From contig NZ_JACICC010000002.1 in assembly GCF_014195635.1 (NCBI RefSeq), forward strand, positions 124,001-188,000: 64,000 nucleotides of DNA, written 5' to 3'. Each line of letters begins with the position of its first letter. Position 1 is the stretch's first letter. This DNA is from Pseudochelatococcus contaminans (lineage in GTDB: Bacteria > Pseudomonadota > Alphaproteobacteria > Rhizobiales > Beijerinckiaceae). Positions 62,119 through 64,000 of this stretch are shown here, piece by piece. Both the position numbers and the translations under genes were made by a program. Under the pieces are notes generated by a model, which saw only the letters and a list, made by a program, of their open reading frames with translations, was not told the DNA's origin and made no database searches.

Positions 62119-64000
62119 TCAGCCGTGATTGGCCTGATCGTCGCCGCCGACGAGAATTTCGCGCTTGCCGGCATGATTGGCCGCACCCACGATACCTTCC
62201 AGTTCCATGCGTTCCATGATGGAGGCCGCGCGGTTGTAGCCGATCTGGAGACGGCGCTGGATATAGGACGTGGAGGCCTTCTTGTCACGCAGCACGATGG
62301 CGATGGCTTGATCGTAAAGATCGTTGCCACCACCGGCGGAACCGTTGGCTGTGTTGTCGAACACCGCAGCGCCATCGCCTTCCGCAGCCGCTTCCTCATC
62401 CGCCGTAACGGCCTCAAGATACTGCGGCCGCCCCTGCGTCTTGAGATGGGCGACGATCTTCTCCACCTCGTCGTCAGACACGAAGGGACCGTGAACGCGC
62501 ACCACGCGCCCGCCGCCGGCCATGTAGAGCATGTCGCCCTGCCCGAGAAGCTGCTCCGCGCCCTGCTCACCCAGAATGGTGCGGCTGTCGATCTTCGACG
62601 TGACCTGGAACGAGATGCGGGTGGGGAAGTTCGCCTTGATGGTGCCGGTGATCACGTCCACGGAGGGGCGCTGGGTGGCCAGAATGACGTGGATGCCCGC
62701 CGCACGCGCCATCTGCGCCAGACGCTGGATGGTGCCTTCGATCTCCTTGCCCGCCACCATCATCAGGTCGGCCATTTCATCGACGACGATGACGATATAG
62801 GGCAACGGATCGAGGTCCATGACCTCGTCCTCGTAAATCGCCTCGCCGGTATCGCGGTCGAAGCCGGTCTGGACCGTGCGGGTGATGACCTCGCCGCGGG
62901 CCTTCGCCTCGCGCACGCGGGTGTTGAAACCGTCGATATTGCGCACCGACAGCTTGGACATCTTCTTGTAGCGATCCTCCATCTCGCGGACAGCCCACTT
63001 CAACGCCACAACCGCCTTCTTGGGGTCGGTCACGACCGGCGTCAGCAGGTGCGGAATGCCGTCATAGATGGACAGTTCGAGCATCTTGGGATCGACCATG
63101 ATGAGGCGGCACTCTTCCGGCTTCAGACGGTAGAGCAGCGACATGATCATGGTGTTGATGGCGACAGACTTACCCGAGCCGGTAGTGCCTGCGACAAGCA
63201 GATGCGGCATGCGCGCCAGATCCGCGATCACCGGCTCGCCGCCGATGGTTTTGCCAAGGCACAGCGCCAGCTTGAACTTGGAACGCTGGAACTCTTCTGC
63301 GGCCAGCAGCTCGCGCAGATACACCGTCTCGCGCTTTGCATTCGGCAACTCGACGCCGATGGCATTACGGCCGGGAACCACGGCAACGCGCGCCGAAACC
63401 GCGCTCATCGAACGGGCAATGTCATCCGCCAGCGAGATCACCCGCGAGGATTTCGTGCCCGGCGCAGGCTCAAGCTCGTAAAGCGTCACCACGGGGCCGG
63501 GGCGCACATGAATGATGTCGCCGCGCACGCCAAAGTCTTCGAGCGTGCTTTCCAGCAGCGCCGCGTTCTGCTCCAGAGCGTCCTCGGAAATGGTGTCACG
63601 GGGGCCACTCGGCAGCGCCAGCATGCCCAGCGGCGGCATTTCGTAATCCGACGTCGAACGCGGTGAGACCGGCACACGGCGCGTCGTGGTGGCCGAAGCG
63701 GATGCCGCGACCGGAGCCGCCGCTACGCTGGCGGGGCGCGCAGCCGCAACCGGCGCACGCACAGGCGCTGGAACAGGCGCAGGTATTTGCGCAGCTGCCG
63801 GCCGTGCAGGACGGGGCTGGTCCGGATCGTCATCGTTGGAAGGTGCCAGCGCGGGTGGGCGGCGCTTGTGGCGCATCAGAACCGGCGCGGCGTCCGGAAG
63901 CGGCATCGCCGGGGACGAAGCCTCGTAAACATCGTCATCAGCGAAAGCGTCGTCCTGGTCAGAGGAGCTGCCATAGGCTGCTTCGTCCGTCCAGCCGGCA
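62119..64000 (-). CDS. ftsK: DNA translocase FtsK, 5' end beyond the window
   Basis: Septal DNA pump that resolves chromosome dimers. The frame is open to the right edge (through [15 protein letters not shown]), so the membrane N-terminus lies outside. The motor has Walker [37 protein letters not shown], Walker [16 protein letters not shown], and [20 protein letters not shown]. The C-terminal gamma domain [40 protein letters not shown] reads KOPS sequences. An Ala/Pro-rich linker precedes the motor. A smaller ATG-started reading from 63906 would not be the full protein. Confidence 0.96.
   Translation of the reverse strand, partial: AGWTDEAAYGSSSDQDDAFADDDVYEASSPAMPLPDAAPVLMRHKRRPPALAPSNDDDPDQPRPARPAAAQIPAPVPAPVRAPVAAARPASVAAAPVAASASATTTRRVPVSPRSTSDYEMPPLGMLALPSGPRDTISEDALEQNAALLESTLEDFGVRGDIIHVRPGPVVTLYELEPAPGTKSSRVISLADDIARSMSAVSARVAVVPGRNAIGVELPNAKRETVYLRELLAAEEFQRSKFKLALCLGKTIGGEPVIADLARMPHLLVAGTTGSGKSVAINTMIMSLLYRLKPEECRLIMVDPKMLELSIYDGIPHLLTPVVTDPKKAVVALKWAVREMEDRYKKMSKLSVRNIDGFNTRVREAKARGEVITRTVQTGFDRDTGEAIYEDEVMDLDPLPYIVIVVDEMADLMMVAGKEIEGTIQRLAQMARAAGIHVILATQRPSVDVITGTIKANFPTRISFQVTSKIDSRTILGEQGAEQLLGQGDMLYMAGGGRVVRVHGPFVSDDEVEKIVAHLKTQGRPQYLEAVTADEEAAAEGDGAAVFDNTANGSAGGGNDLYDQAIAIVLRDKKASTSYIQRRLQIGYNRAASIMERMELEGIVGAANHAGKREILVGGDDQANHG

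Noticed and set aside
61957..63666. 569-codon frame opposite ftsK
   Set aside because: Antisense shadow; ftsK motifs are unambiguous.

Overview
The window reads as chromosomal DNA of a GC-rich alphaproteobacterium, most likely of the order Hyphomicrobiales (Rhizobiales). The evidence is the set of familiar neighbourhoods: secA–ppiC–argJ–mutT, an Rsm22 methyltransferase–N-formylglutamate hydrolase–cpdR group next to tRNA-Val, ubiK–ybjN–proC, a petP/petR-like MarR–response regulator–kinase group next to ilvE, pgsA–uvrC, and ftsK–lolA–xthA–fliJ. A palindromic repeat of about 104 bp resembles a repeat I recall as common in that order. Genus and family cannot be fixed from the sequence. There is no phage, IS element, integrase or CRISPR array.

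Layout. 1–4.3 kb: surface-polysaccharide genes (a bifunctional mannose-1-phosphate guanylyltransferase cut by the left edge, an ABC polysaccharide exporter, a GT2 glycosyltransferase) and an easily missed 42-residue membrane protein. 4.9–9.5 kb: a CoA-transferase of the acetyl-CoA hydrolase family, an EAL protein and an NAD-type glutamate dehydrogenase. 9.9–13.3 kb: a small lipoprotein, the Rsm22 methyltransferase, hutG-like, cpdR and tRNA-Val(GAC). 13.7–18.3 kb: a visibly AT-richer segment beginning beside the tRNA that encodes a decaprenylphosphoryl-arabinose type pathway (UbiA-type phosphoribosyltransferase, GtrA flippase, DprE1, DprE2) and a multi-pass GT-C-like protein. 18.3–27.5 kb: an endonuclease Q-like protein, gldA with a divergent LysR gene, an L,D-transpeptidase, a divergent HxlR/oxidoreductase pair, and a MerR gene with a secreted protein. 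27.8–31.8 kb: an Fe3+-type ABC importer. 32–34.5 kb: a small membrane protein and a degenerate-GGDEF/EAL protein beside a very AT-rich stretch. 34.9–50.4 kb: core housekeeping genes. 50.5–57.3 kb: three exporters (MATE, MFS, LysE) interleaved with pgsA and uvrC and decorated with two dispersed repeat families. 57.6–59.5 kb: a metal ABC transporter with a Zur-like site and no binding protein. 59.5–64 kb: fliJ-like, xthA, lolA and ftsK, the last cut by the right edge.

The most unusual material is (i) the arabinan-precursor locus in an alphaproteobacterium, whose DprE1 appears to carry Ala where the mycobacterial enzyme has the drug-reactive Cys; (ii) a hairpin repeat (three copies, with a compensatory base-pair change) sitting inside the terminator stem of ilvE, flanking a MATE gene in inverted orientation and supplying the stop codon of a LysE gene; (iii) a second hairpin repeat family, one copy of which is the leader of proC; (iv) two tiny membrane proteins; and (v) a MerR gene and a secreted-protein gene that share a promoter motif. 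All functional statements are sequence reading plus family knowledge; no searches were run.
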